Positions 11,046 to 21,735 of a stretch of 64,000 nucleotides of DNA are shown here, piece after piece (within the stretch, counting starts at the first letter, position 1; each line of letters opens with the position of its first letter). The position numbers and the translations under genes were made by a program. The notes below the pieces were generated by a model. It was not told the DNA's origin, ran no database searches, and worked only from the letters and a program-made list of their open reading frames with translations. This stretch comes from Anthonomus grandis grandis (Eukaryota; Arthropoda; Insecta; Coleoptera; Curculionidae). Location: contig NC_065546.1 in NCBI RefSeq assembly GCF_022605725.1, positions 28,454,227 to 28,518,226 on the forward strand. The letters are read 5' to 3'.

Positions 11046-11427
11046 CTATAATAATTGAATTAGAATAATCTAAAAATGTTCTTGAGAATCACAAAATTAT
11101 GTGGAAACATCAAAAATTCCATAATATTGTAAAGACCGAGAAACCAGCTGATTCACCGTCATTCCGGAATGATACAAGTGGCATAGTGCACGACATTTCG
11201 AAGGTCAGCGAGAATCTTTCAAAATAACGTTCTGCCGAGTATGTAAGGACCTTACGGCTGGTCGATAGTTGTCAGTTGTCAGTTTAGTAAAGTTCAAAAT
11301 ATTGGCGCGAGATTTAAATAGTAGATATAGTGATCGTATTTAGTAGTGTAAGTGTGCAAATAAATTAATTGACATTTTCTATTCTTTTAATTCACACCTA
11401 ACGAACGGGAAAAACGTACAACCGAAT
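11046..11427. other. unassigned insert between Gypsy and BEL 3' half, possible solo LTR
   Basis: The segment interrupts the BEL Pol gene. 11128-11420 starts TGTAAAGACC and ends ACGTACA, contains an AATAAA-like stretch and has no coding content, so it could be a solo LTR of another element. I found no flanking direct duplication, which weakens this call. Confidence 0.35.
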
Positions 11428-12720
11428 TCGAGTATTGAAATACGTCATGGATTCAGTAATTCTTCGCAGTAAGCATATAGTGCTGTTATTTATCTCCGTA
11501 GCTTAGACAATCAAGAAAAGCTAAATGTTTATTTGCTATGTTTAAGAACAAAGGTAGCACCATTAAAATCTATAGCTAAGTTACTTTCTATGGTGTGAAG
11601 CCCAGATAATCTTACATTGGCTACATATACCCCTTGATCGATTTGGTGCCTCTGTGTTTGTGTGTGTTTGTACGCAATAAAGTATCCGAAATAAGAAAGT
11701 TTACCAAGTTAAGCTTGGAACTCTGTAAATACCAATAGAATTGCAATACGTGGTTTAGGTCCTATGGAATTAGTTAAATGGAATAATTCTTTTTAAGTAA
11801 TGAGGAAGAGTAGCTACAAGAAACAATATTTTTAAATAAATTTGAAATACCAAAGCTAGCAAAGATTGTTATTCATATTATTATGGGAGATTTTGCAAGT
11901 ATTTGAGTGACATTTGATATTGCAGGTGCGGACTTAAATTATCGTAAAGGTCGAAGTGCTAAAACAATACAGGGGCATATGTTTGTTTTAGTACTAAAGC
12001 TGTGCACCTCTAACTTCTAAAAGATTCAAATACATATGGCTTCCTTGCTACAATTAGAAGGTTTGTTACAAGACGTAGTAAACTTTCACATTTATATTCA
12101 GACAATGGGTCAAATATTGTAGGGAAAAACAAAGAATTATCCAAGATTATCGCATGGAGTAGCACTTTATTCCTCCACAAACATTTCCACCAGCATTTAA
12201 TGGACTTTGGGAATCCAATATTAAACTGGTTAAGTATAATTTAAAAAGGGTTATTCAAAACACCATTTTTACTTAAGAAGAATTTTTAAACTATATTAGT
12301 TCAAATAGAAGGAACTCCTAAGTCTCGTCCGTTATATCCCTTATCCTCCTTCTGAATTTGAACTATTAACCGCAGCTCACTTTTTAATTGGGAGGCGAAT
12401 CATTGCAGTTCTTGATCCATATTTTGAGGTCAAAAATCGGTAGTTTCTCACGGTTTCAGCTGATTCAAACAAATGGGGACAGCCTTCAACGAATATTAAT
12501 TTGGATGGTCTGGTACTTCTAAAAGAGGATCTTCCATCCCACAAGTGCTTACTAGGTCAAGTAAAAGGAGTTCATTCTGGGTCAGATAATATAGTGCGAG
12601 TCATTACTATTCGTACAAGTAAAAGTGAAGCCAAGTGTATGTACTACAGATCCAGAAAACTAAGCAGAGCTTTTGCGGAATATACCAGTTCAACGTGGGG
12701 GAGAATGGACCAATAGTGAA
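11428..12720 (+). pseudogene. BEL/Pao Pol fragment: RNase H, integrase, DUF5641
   Basis: Continues the element broken at 6340. RNase H: a segment resembling HGFSDAS (here HGFSNSS) followed by AYSAVIYLRSLDN and RTKVAPLKSIAK. Integrase: FPPAFNGLWESNIKLVKYNL (the family pattern is FGGLWEAxVKSxKHHL). C-terminal part: SRPLYPLSS and FELLTAAHFLIG. The DUF5641-type tail has LVLLKEDLPSHKCLLGQVKG and then IVRVITIRTSKS. Stops and shifts occur throughout. Sequence after about 12720 may be remnant 3' LTR. Confidence 0.82.
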
Positions 12721-13684
12721 TGTAGCAACGTGGTTGACCCATAACAAGTGGCAACGCAGTCACGTACGACACACATTGTAGAGACAGTATATGTAGTAAA
12801 GTGTTTTGATAGAAGATGCATCATGTTTTTTATTCTGTAATTAAATATTAAGCTTAATGTGAATATTGGAATATTTGGAACGACTCTGATTTAATTGAGA
12901 CCAACCGATACACAATTCACGCATACCAATACAATCCATACCAAAACACTATTCTATGGCATTGAATCATGGTTGTTAAAAGGGGGCCTGAGAAATAGAC
13001 TGGAGACGATCTCTGGTGCTATAGGAGAATCCTGAATATTCCTTGGTCAGAGAGAATTATTACGAAAGATGAAATATACATATCATAAAAGTAAGGAAAA
13101 CAGCATATTTAGGCCACTTACTCAGTTATGAAAAGTACGAGTTGCCCCAACCAATAATTGAGGGTAAGTTTAAAAGAAGAAGAAGTAGAAGTTTGAGAAA
13201 AAAGCGTCGGTCCTAGATGCGAAAAATCAGAAACTGGAAATTTGTCAATGCGATCATCAACCTTCATTGAAGAAGGCAAGAAAAGAAGAAGAGAATGTAA
13301 ACGTTGTCTGGTTTACCGTGGTGCGCATCACAGTTTCTTCCAATAGCTTACTGTAAATCAAATGTGTAAAAAAGTAACAAAGTAAATATTGAAAGCATTA
13401 ATAAGTTTGATTAAGTCAACTATAGTCAGTGGAAGTTTCCATAAAATGTACTCTGAAGGCCACGGGCAAAAACTAATGTGACTAGACAGTGAAACATCTG
13501 TAAAACCAGAGGCGGGTGCACCTGTAATCGCAACATGAAGCAAGAAGGATGCTCAAGCTATGTGTGCCATAATTGCTGCATCGGATCTTAGCCAAATTAC
13601 ATTAAGTGAGAGCTCTTAGTGAGCTCAAGAAATTTTAATTAATAAATTAGGCTCAATTTACCAACAGCAGAATGTGACTAACAA
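12556..13684 (+). repeat. left arm of a 1.1-kb inverted duplication
   Basis: This segment, containing the BEL tail, an RTE-like LINE end and the start of Copia gag, reappears in reverse orientation at 16354-17511. By eye the arms are about 95% identical; the left arm lacks about 36 bases present in the right arm near 16800-16850. Because it spans junctions between three unrelated elements, this arm is the parental copy. Confidence 0.93.
12889..13310 (+). pseudogene. RTE-like LINE C-terminal fragment
   Basis: The translated blocks LFYGIESWLL, RRILNIPWSERI, and a KAYLGHLLSYEKYELPQP-like segment match the C-terminal end of RTE/endonuclease-reverse transcriptase LINEs of insects, which carry FYGSESW, CYRRIL.IPW and YLGHVLR.EKYEL. 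Only this tail is present. The same fragment is repeated inverted in the right arm. Confidence 0.8.
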
Positions 13685-14734
13685 GATTAATGTACATGAG
13701 CCTTTTTCTCAATATAAAATGGACTGTAAGTATAGTGTCGCTCAACACATTGGTAAAATGAAGAATCTTGCCAACAGATACTAGAGAACCTCACAGCAAG
13801 ATTAATTGATGATGAGGCGATATTAGGTTCAATATGGGAGGATTCTGAAAATACTCTTGCTGCCTTTAAATTGTCAAATCAAGAAATGGCAGAAATCCTG
13901 TCTTGGTTTGCGCGAAACTGTATATATAAGACACAGTACAGAGATATAAGCAATACCCTAATACTAGAAATAATAAAAACTGTAGTAAAAATGACCATGG
14001 TTGTAGAGTATCTAAAAATGAAACTGCATGGAATATCATTTTGACGCAGACTCATGGATAGTGGACAGTATGGCATCAACACATATGTATTATAGAGAGA
14101 ACAAACTTTACATGTTTTCTGAAGATTTTAACTCTACCGTTCTTTTGGGAACTGAAACTCCATTAACCGTTAAGCGGCGTGGCATAGTAAAGATTAAGAA
14201 ACTTATTAAGGAGAATTGGTTTAATTCAACCATTAATGAGGTTTATTGTATGTGCCTGGCTTAAAAATAAATTTATTTTTTAAAGGTGTTTTGTCCAAAA
14301 AATAAAGGTGGTGTAACATGTAAACATTGTTTCTTCTGAAATTTTAAGGATGTGGCATGAACATCTTGGACATATAAATGTATCTTCCTTGTCTGAAATG
14401 GTTTCGAAAGGGCTAATGTCAGGTGTCTCTTTAACTGATGAGGAGATCTTTTCTGTGAGGCATGTTGCTATGGGAAACAATATAGGCAACCATTTAAACT
14501 ATGGGATCATGTCAAGATGGATCCTGGTGAAAGAATCTTACATAGAATCATACACAATACTAATTGTTTATTCTCCATTAACTTTCAGTTTAAGCAATAT
14601 TTGAAGAATGAGGGGGTTAAAATGCAAACCGCAGTACCATAGGGCATCTTGCTATCGGAGGGCAGAAGCGGTTAATACAGCCATCTATATTAAAAATGGG
14701 ACACAAAAAAAGCAAACTCCAAATCCTACTCTAT
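13340..14734 (+). pseudogene. Copia element, gag to integrase (5' portion)
   Basis: Gag of the UBN2 type: KKDAQAMCAIIAASDLSQIT, then LGSIYQQQNVTNKI. Protease: DADSWIVDSMASTHM, where the usual catalytic DSG is changed to DSM. The GAG-pre-integrase domain follows: MWHEHLGHINVSSLSEMVSK. The integrase tail FKQYLKNEGVKMQTAVP and RAEAVNTAIYIKN appear up to about 14700. The gene is then cut by a LINE insertion at about 14735 and resumes at 17960. Stops and the altered protease motif show that it is dead. Confidence 0.82.
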
Positions 14735-16344
14735 ATTGATAGAATATTGACTCCCGCCTTGATAGCATATTGAGTGATTTCTATTTTTACTCAATCTTAT
14801 TATTAGGGGATTTTAACATTTTTAGATTTAAATTCAAAGTCACCCTTTTATTTAATCAGTGATGTTTATGGATTGCAGCAGTTTATAACTGAGCTTACTA
14901 GAATCTCAAATATTTCAATGTCATTAATTGATTTATTGTTTTCAAACATGGACTTAATTGAGAGTGTGGCGTTAGAGATGTTGAAATATCTGACCATATG
15001 TTAATCTATCTGAGTGATTTTTAAAAATCCTAAACCATAATTTTTTGATATTACTTATAAGAATTTACAAGCAGTTAACGAACAGCGATTTCAGTCAGAT
15101 ATAGCATTAATCGCTTGGCATCTAATGTACAACAACATGACAGTTATAGGCATCGACATCAAAAATAGTTTTCTTAATCAATCATTGCTCGAGGTTATTA
15201 GCTATTAATTAATTAGTAAAAATAAACCATATAGTCTATGGATAACCCGTAATATTAGGCAAATGAAAAGTTAAAATAAATAAAGCATTAAATAAGTTTA
15301 GTAATAAATTAGGAATACCCGTGACCAAAATGACTTGAATACTGTTGAAAATAAAAATATTTTTTAATATCTATGAAAAACAAAATATTCAACTTTTCCA
15401 CATCAAAACGTAAATAAACTTGGTATTTTTTTACAAATATAAATAAAAACAACAATAATCCTGATCATCAATCTATAGAGCATTTTCAACATAAACTTTC
15501 ATTAAATGAATTTGCATTCAAGCTCCTAACACAAGTCATAATAATGGATATTTTTAAAACTATAAAAAGTAAGGCATTTGGAACTGATAATTTAAATATA
15601 ACTCTTATTTTGCTAGTCTGCCATGCTATTTCTAATAATTTAATTCATGTCATAAATATTTGGATGAAAAATAATTATTTTCGTAGTTAATGGAAAGAAG
15701 CAAATGTAATTCTATTGTATTCTATATCTATTCTCTCTAAAGTTTTGTTAATCAAAATAATGAAGAACCAGATCCTCGAATTGTTAAAATATAAGATATT
15801 AATCCCTGAATATCAGCCCGGTTTCAGAAAGGGTTATGGTTGTGCAAGGGCAAGTCACAGATGATATATTTAGCGTCCTTGATAATAATCAAGCCACTGT
15901 ATTGATCCTTATGGATTTTTTTAAAGCTGTTACTGTTACCTCTGGAGTGCTCCAGGGTAGCATTTTGCGGTCACTATCTTATACTATTTACACCTCGCAA
16001 CTGACAAAAAGAATGTACACTGCAAACACCATTGTTATGCGAATGACACTGAACTTTATTTTTCATTTAAAAAATCTGATGTAGTTGTGGCCTATCAGTG
16101 TATTAATGCGGATTTAGATAGATTGTACGTAAAAACTTCTTTTAAAAATGAATTCTGCTAAATCAACAGCAAAACTGTTTTGTAAAGGTAATTTTCGTGC
16201 TAAAATTTGGGACTTATTATAGATAGCCTAGGTTCAAAAAACATGTTACACTTAAACTAAGAACTGGTTACTTTGCATTAAAAACAATTATTTTCGCATT
16301 TTAATTTCTAAATCCAATTATAAAAACAAGGCTTTGCGATGCCT
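14735..16344 (+). pseudogene. Jockey-like LINE, endonuclease to RT (first part)
   Basis: Endonuclease blocks: LLLGDFNIF (GDFN motif) and SLIDLLFSNMDLI. Reverse transcriptase blocks: DIFKTIKSKAFGTDNLNITL, MKNQILELLKYKILIPEYQP, GFRKGYGC and SGVLQGSILR (motif B). All have direct counterparts in the LINE at 23.5 kb, so they are the same family. It is inserted into the Copia integrase. It is interrupted after 16344 by the right arm of the inverted duplication and continues from 17522. Confidence 0.82.
16189..16344 (+). repeat. 156-bp direct repeat, left copy
   Basis: LINE sequence from TAATTTTCGTGCTAAAATTT to GATGCCT, present again at 17522-17677 in the same orientation with about eight to ten differences. 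The two copies flank the inverted right arm. Confidence 0.92.
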
Positions 16345-16353
16345 ACAATCATT

Positions 16354-17511
16354 TTGTTAGTCTCACTCTGCTGTTGGTAAATTGAGCCTTATTTATTAAT
16401 TAAAATTTCTTGAGCTGACTAACAGCTCTCACTTAATGTAATTTGGCTAAGATCCGATGCAGTAATTATGGCACAGATAGCTTGAGCATCCTTCTTGCTT
16501 CATGTTGCGATTAAGGATGCACCCGCCTCTGGTTTTACAGATGTGTCACAGTCTAGTCACAATAGTTTTTGCCCGTGGCCTTCAAAGTACATTTTATGGA
16601 AACTTCCACTGACTATAGTTGACTTAATCAAACTTGTTAATGCTTCCAATATTTACTTTGTTGCCTTTTTACACATTTGATTTACAGTAAGCTATTGGAA
16701 GAAACACTGATGCGCACCACGGTAAACCAGACAACGTTTACATTCTCTTCTTTTCTTGCCTTCTTCAATGAAGGTTGATGATCACATTGACAAATGTTGT
16801 GCCTTTCTAAGGAATTGCTCGAAGTTCAGGCCTGTGCAGTTTCTGATATTTCGCATCTAGGACAGACGCTTTTTTCTCAAACTTCTTCTTCTTTCAAACT
16901 TACCCTCAATTATTGGTTGGAGCAACTCGTACTTTTCGTAACTGAGTAAGTGGCCTAAATATGCTGTTTTCCTTACTTTTATGATATGTATACTTCATCT
17001 TTCGTAATTCTCTCTGTCCAAGGAATCATCAGGATTCGCCTGTAGCACCAGAGATGAAACGCCTCCAGTCTATTTCTCATGCCTCCTTTTAACAACCATG
17101 ATTCAATGCCATAGAACAGTGTTTTGGTATGGACTGTATTGGTATGCGTGAATTGTGTATCGGTTGGTCTCAATTAAATCAGAGTCTTTCCAAATATTCC
17201 AATATTTACTTTAAGCTTAATATTTAATTACAGAATAAAAAACATGATGCATCTTCTATCAAAACACTTTACTACATATACTGTCTCTACAATGTGTGTC
17301 GTACGTGACTGCGTTGCTACTTGTTATGGGTCAACCACGTTGCTACATTCACTATTGGTCCATTCTCTCCCACGTTGAATTATGATATATTCTGCAAAAG
17401 CTCTTAGTTTTCTGGATCTGTAGTACATACACTTGGCTTCACCTTTACTTGTACGAATAGTAATGACTCGCGCTATATTATCTGACCCAGAATGAACTCC
17501 TTTTACTTGAC
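16354..17511 (-). repeat. right (inverted) arm of the 1.1-kb duplication
   Basis: Reverse complement of 12556-13684, inserted into the LINE. It repeats, in order, the Copia gag start, the RTE-like LINE tail and the BEL DUF5641 tail. It is a copy without coding function. Confidence 0.93.
16745..17180 (-). pseudogene. RTE-like LINE C-terminal fragment (inverted copy)
   Basis: Minus-strand copy of the fragment at 12889-13310, slightly better preserved: TLFYGIESWLLKGGMRNRLE, then WCYRRILMIPWTERITKDEV, and TGLNFEQFLRKAQ near 16810, the part missing from the left arm. The match to RTE-like LINE C-termini is clear at family level. Confidence 0.8.
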
Positions 17512-17521
17512 TTTGATACTT

Positions 17522-17677
17522 TAATTTTCGTGCTAAAATTTGGGACTTATTATAGAGAGCCTAGGCTTAGGGAACATGTTACACTTAAACTAAGAACTGG
17601 TTACTTTGCATTAAAAACAATTATTTTCACATTCTAATTTCTAAATCCAATTATTAAAACAAGGCTTTGCAATGCCT
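17522..17677 (+). repeat. 156-bp direct repeat, right copy
   Basis: Second copy of 16189-16344. LINE coding sequence resumes directly after it, so this copy restores continuity with the downstream LINE part. Confidence 0.92.
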
Positions 17678-17959
17678 TAGTACTTTCGCCGCTCAATTTT
17701 TGGGACATCACTACGGACCTTGCCTAGACGGTTCTGACATATTTAGGATTAAAAAACTTGAGAATTCATGTTTGAGACTTGTATTTGGAATAAAGACATG
17801 AACATATTTCTTATAACTGGAGTCCTCATTTGTAGAAGATTCCTGGAAATCTGATCAAAAGGCCTTTTAGTTTCCTGACTATTTATCTATACTTTGATTT
17901 GTATAATTGTATTATAATATATTTTTTTTGGTAACTAATAAGCTTCTTATTATTATAAT
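17522..17959 (+). pseudogene. Jockey-like LINE, C-terminal part and 3' tail
   Basis: Continues the LINE interrupted at 16344. PCLDGSDIFRIKKLENSCLR and LVFGI correspond to GRLQKLQNSCMRLIFGI in the copy at 24.9 kb. The end carries an AT-rich tail of ATT repeats near 17938-17962, like the (TTA)n tail of the other copy. Copia sequence resumes immediately afterwards. Confidence 0.78.
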
Positions 17960-18595
17960 TATTATATGAGTTATGGTGTGGCCAAAAACCTACTTTTGAT
18001 AATTTAAGGATTTTTGGACGTAAAGCCTTTGCGCATATACTTGATCAAAAAAAGACTAAGCTAGAGGATAAGAATCAAAAGCTAATTTTTGTAGTTTATG
18101 ACCAGAACTACCAGATGTTTGAACCAGAAAGTAAAAAAATTATAATCTTTAGAAATTTTCTGTTTAATGAGCAAATAAGAAAAGTTGAAAAAAGTAAGAA
18201 TTAACTTAGATGTAAATAAATGAAGAGATAACACAGTTTCCAGATGTGGATGAACAGGAAGTTAAAGATTTGGTTAAAGATAAAGTCTAAGTGGAAGAGG
18301 AAAAGCAGTTAAATGAGAGGACAGATCAAGAATCTGCTATTAATTTTAAACCACAAAGAAATGTTAAAATGCCAATAAGGTGTCAAGAATATGAGTTGAA
18401 CTTTGTTAAGACTGATGTTTTATCTTCTTTTGGAGCTTTGAAAGGGGAAGATGGCAAAGTACGGGAAAAAGCTATGGAAGAGGCATTAGCTGCCTTAGAC
18501 GAGAACAAGATTTGGGATCTATCCTACTTGACCACGAAACTATTAGTTTTAAATGGGTTTTTAAAGTCAAGAAAAGTAGATCTATACAAAGTATA
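17960..18595 (+). pseudogene. Copia element, integrase end to RT start
   Basis: Resumes the Copia Pol frame: ELWCGQKPTFDNLRIFGRKA corresponds to ELW.GKKP...HLRVFG of Copia integrases. It is followed by KLIFVVYDQNYQMFEP and IIIFRNFLFNEQ. From 18291 the linker and RT start are readable, with KAMEEALAALDENKIWDL (pattern EAM..E..AL..N.TW.L). The element ends abruptly at about 18595 with no further RT or LTR. Confidence 0.82.
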
Positions 18596-18825
18596 ACGCT
18601 CGCCTCTGAGCCAGGGAATTCATTCAGCAGAAAGGCATATATTATAATAATATATGCTTCTCAATAATGAGGTACAATACAATAGGCATTGGAAATTGCT
18701 GTTGATACCATTAGATATTAAAACAGTTTTTTTTTCAACTTTTCCGTGTTGTTTTTTTTCACATTCTAAAAAATAAAAATGTTTGCAAAAAAATCACAAT
18801 ATTACAAATTTTATTCATGACTTAC

Positions 18826-18901
18826 GTGTAACCTTCAAAATCACCAGTATTGATGGCCTCTATCAGCTGCTCGGTAATTTTGATAATTTCTTGACGTCGA
18901 G
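18826..18901 (-). CDS. CaMKII: CaMKII hub-domain first exon (RRQEIIKITEQLIEAIN)
   Basis: The acceptor ctttttttttctcag is very strong. The 76 bases encode (A)RRQEIIKITEQLIEAINTG and DFEGYT, the first helix of the hub, nearly identical to RQEIIKITEQLIEAINSGDF of Drosophila CaMKII. Start phase 1, end AC|GTAAGT, completing Thr with the exon at 5171. Any upstream exon ending in phase 1 can splice to it, which is what makes the linker cassettes and alternative first exons listed here compatible. The downstream intron is 13.7 kb of nested transposons. Confidence 0.97.
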
Positions 18902-19348
18902 CTGAGAAAAAAAAAGAAATTTAATTATTCATCTTTAAAACGCAGAACGGGCATCATAGCAACAAACACAACAACTATAAAAGGAATCACTACAAATAAA
19001 TAGTACCACTGGTTTATACGTGAAATAATACAAATTTCCTTTTATTTAAAAAAAAAACTAATAGATCTGCATGCAAGTCTGAAAAAATCAGAGCGCTGAT
19101 TTTTACTATTTTAGTTGGGCAACGCAAATATAGTGTACTCAAAAAATATTTAAGCCATACGCGTTTTTATTAAGAGTGGAGAAAAGTTTCAGTTGAAAAA
19201 AACATCAAACCTTGCACTGTGTCACGCAGTCGACTTGAGGAGCCTACAAGTTCACTAAGAAGCTATAGAGGAACTAATGCTATAGGAAAAGTGAAGATAT
19301 CGTACTAATTTTGACAGAAGCTACAGACAAATATGATACTTCTAAATA
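18902..19348. other. intronic sequence, no recognised gene
   Basis: AT-rich sequence upstream of the hub exon. Apart from the polypyrimidine tract of that exon I see nothing specific in it. Confidence 0.5.
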
Positions 19349-20600
19349 TACAGGGCGTCCCGTATATAATGGTAAATAATTTAACAGCAGATTCCTTTCA
19401 AAAAGAAAAAATGGGGTTAAATGAAGCTTTTCTAGTTCAAAGGCAACAAAGACACAGGGTGATAAGCTGAATGTAATTTTTTTTTTAAGTTGGCCATGAA
19501 TTTAGCATGTATTCTTTCATTTTCAACAAAATTTAGAATATGGTTTCTATTATAGCTACTTTTTGGGTCTGGCATAATTTAATTTTTTATTTAAAATATG
19601 CATTGCTCAAACAATTTCGAATAAAAAAGATTAACTTCAAAAATGTCGTTACGATTCTTACTTTGAATGCACTCAAGATAAAATTTTATTTGCATTATTT
19701 TAATATAAAATATTTATTGAGTAGATTCTGAGTATACTTTGAGGTGCCTGACAAGATGAATAGTTGAAAGATATCGATTTGAATTAACTGAAAGGGAAAT
19801 CTAAAGTTTTGCTGTATACAGGTTGGGGAATCGATCATTACATATAGAGAGGCATGCATGCATTTCTTGATGATGATATATCACACAGGTTGCTTATGCT
19901 TAGTGTAGATGGTGTATTTTTCCACCAAAACTAGAAGTTTTAATAAAATTCGTTAATCACTCCTTTTCGTGATCCCTTATGTCTTTTTGTCACTCTCTGT
20001 TTTAGTTTTCCTATTGCCCTAAAGCAAAAGCATTCAGTAAAAGAATTTTAAAATTTATTGAGACACGTGAAGTGGAACATTTATTATATGTTACTTTTCT
20101 TTTGTATTTTATTATTCATTTTAAGTGTAATAAAGCAATTTAAATAGTTTATGAATGTAATTTTTTTTAAGTGCATTGAAAACTTTAAATGTAAATATCT
20201 CGAAAAGGGTTGATTGTATTACGGGTTAAACCCGATTTTTGAAGTATACTTTTTCTAAGCAAAATTGTTTGCACAATTCAAATTTCAGATGCAAAATTAA
20301 ATTATGACACATCTAAAAAAGGTACGAAATTAAAAAAAAATTATAATGTTGCTGGTGGCGTCCTCTAGGACATCTAAAAAACCATATTCAAAATTTTGTT
20401 AAAAACGAAGAATAAAATTATGTTAAAAATGTGTCGCTAAACTTCCGCAAAATTACACTCAAAGTTATTATTATACCAAGTTTATCACCCTGTATCTTGG
20501 TTGTCTTCGACTTTCGGACCCAAAATTTACCTTAATTTTTCTTTAAGGAATCTACTGTAAAATTATTTACCGTTATTTTTGATGAAACACCCCGTGTGGT
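19349..20600. mobile_element. non-autonomous element with ~115-bp terminal inverted repeats
   Basis: The left end (TACAGGGCGTCCCGTATATA, then GGTAAATAATTTAACAGCAG) matches the reverse complement of 20470-20600, which includes CGGTAAATAATTTTACAGTA and a GATACAGGGTGATAAACTTG-like block. No transposase is readable inside. The terminal CAGGG resembles the other TA-flanked elements in the window, so a Tc1/mariner-type origin is likely. Confidence 0.75.
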
Positions 20601-21458
20601 TTAAAAATGATCTCCCTTTTTTTCAATTTTTGAAGATTTTCGCAAAATTTCAAAAATGAAAATACTTGGAGCACTTTTAAGGTAGATCACAAAGTTTATT
20701 AGCTTACAGATGATACAATAGTTTATTTTTAGTAATACATGAACCATTCTATATTATTATACGACTGTGTTATGTGGATACGTTATACAATTTATTCATC
20801 TCACCTGACGTTTGAGAATTTGCTGATAGTTGAGAATAAGGCTTGTCAGGGCACACAATCCGTATTTCTAGATGCAATATAAAGCGAGAAGTTAGTTTGT
20901 ATTGTATTTCGATTTTTCGGCTTTTGGCATGCGACTACATGATGTAGATTGTCAGATTGTTGCTTAAAGTTAGCAGCTCAAAATTATTTTAATTATCTTC
21001 AATAATAAGCGTTATATCATCGTTTATCCCAAATTAAATCTCATATTTAGAGGGCTTTTGTTTTGAAATACCAAATTGTTCATTATATTTGCCATCGCCA
21101 TAAATAGCGTAATTTTCATATTAGAAAAACACACACACACACATCAAGATCCAGACAATCAAAAAAACATGTCTAAAATGTTAGTATACACTCATATGCA
21201 AACATACATACACGCCAAGCATCTTACGGAACTTAATTATTTGATTTTTTATTGCCTCTAAGAAAGGGCATTTTCTTCCGTAATGTCTTGTTAAAGTCTG
21301 AAACAAGCATAACTTTTATTAACAACAATCTGACAATTTAATTATTAATTGATGGACTAATGAGGGAAAAGGAAAACCTTTATTACCTGTTTTACTAATT
21401 GTTCCTTTTTATTACTCAACAAAACAAAAAAAAATTAACAGTAGATGTAAACATTTAC
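20601..21458. other. intronic sequence, no recognised gene
   Basis: Includes a short CA repeat at 21129-21143. No conserved coding motif was found. Confidence 0.5.
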
Positions 21459-21500
21459 CTTCTGGTTCGGAATCCAACCGTTTGTACGCTACGGTATCTT
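21459..21500 (-). CDS. CaMKII: candidate CaMKII micro-cassette exon (42 nt)
   Basis: Acceptor TGCAACCTTAG and donor GAAG|GTAAAT bound 42 bases whose only open phase-1 reading gives EDTVAYKRLDSEPE plus the first base of a Gly/Ala codon. It is symmetric (phase 1 in, phase 1 out), so it can be included or skipped between the linker exons and the hub exon at 18901. I do not recognise the peptide. A TGCATG splicing element lies 9 bases upstream of the exon. The evidence is splice signals, phase, strand and position only; it could still be chance. Confidence 0.55.
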
Positions 21501-21651
21501 CTAAGGTTGCATGCAATTATTTTCAAAATAATCAAATTATTATCATGCGTACTTACATAGCTTATAGATTTCTTAATTTTTAATTAAAAAAGGAAATTTT
21601 TTATAAGTTAATTTATGAAAAAAAAGGTCTTGAATCGGAATATCTACCCAC

Positions 21652-21735
21652 CTGCAGAGTCCTTTAAAGGAAACGCGTCCCTTTTCATAGTAGACTCGAT
21701 CCATTTCTCGATATCCTTATGAACCGCGTCCACAC
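21652..21735 (-). CDS. CaMKII: candidate CaMKII cassette exon (84 nt)
   Basis: Acceptor AATGCATGACAG and donor GCAG|GTGGGT bound 84 bases encoding VDAVHKDIEKWIESTMKRDA and FPLKDSA, a charged, probably helical peptide. Phases are 1-1, compatible with every neighbour. Local GC content is clearly above the surrounding intron, as for the proven exons. The peptide is not familiar to me from fly or vertebrate CaMKII. It is the second of two closely spaced candidates (151 bases apart), both preceded by TGCATG. Confidence 0.6.

Noticed and set aside
13358..13543. 61-codon frame found almost unchanged at 16495-16680
   Set aside because: The similarity comes from the inverted duplication. The coding strand of this DNA is the opposite one (Copia gag).
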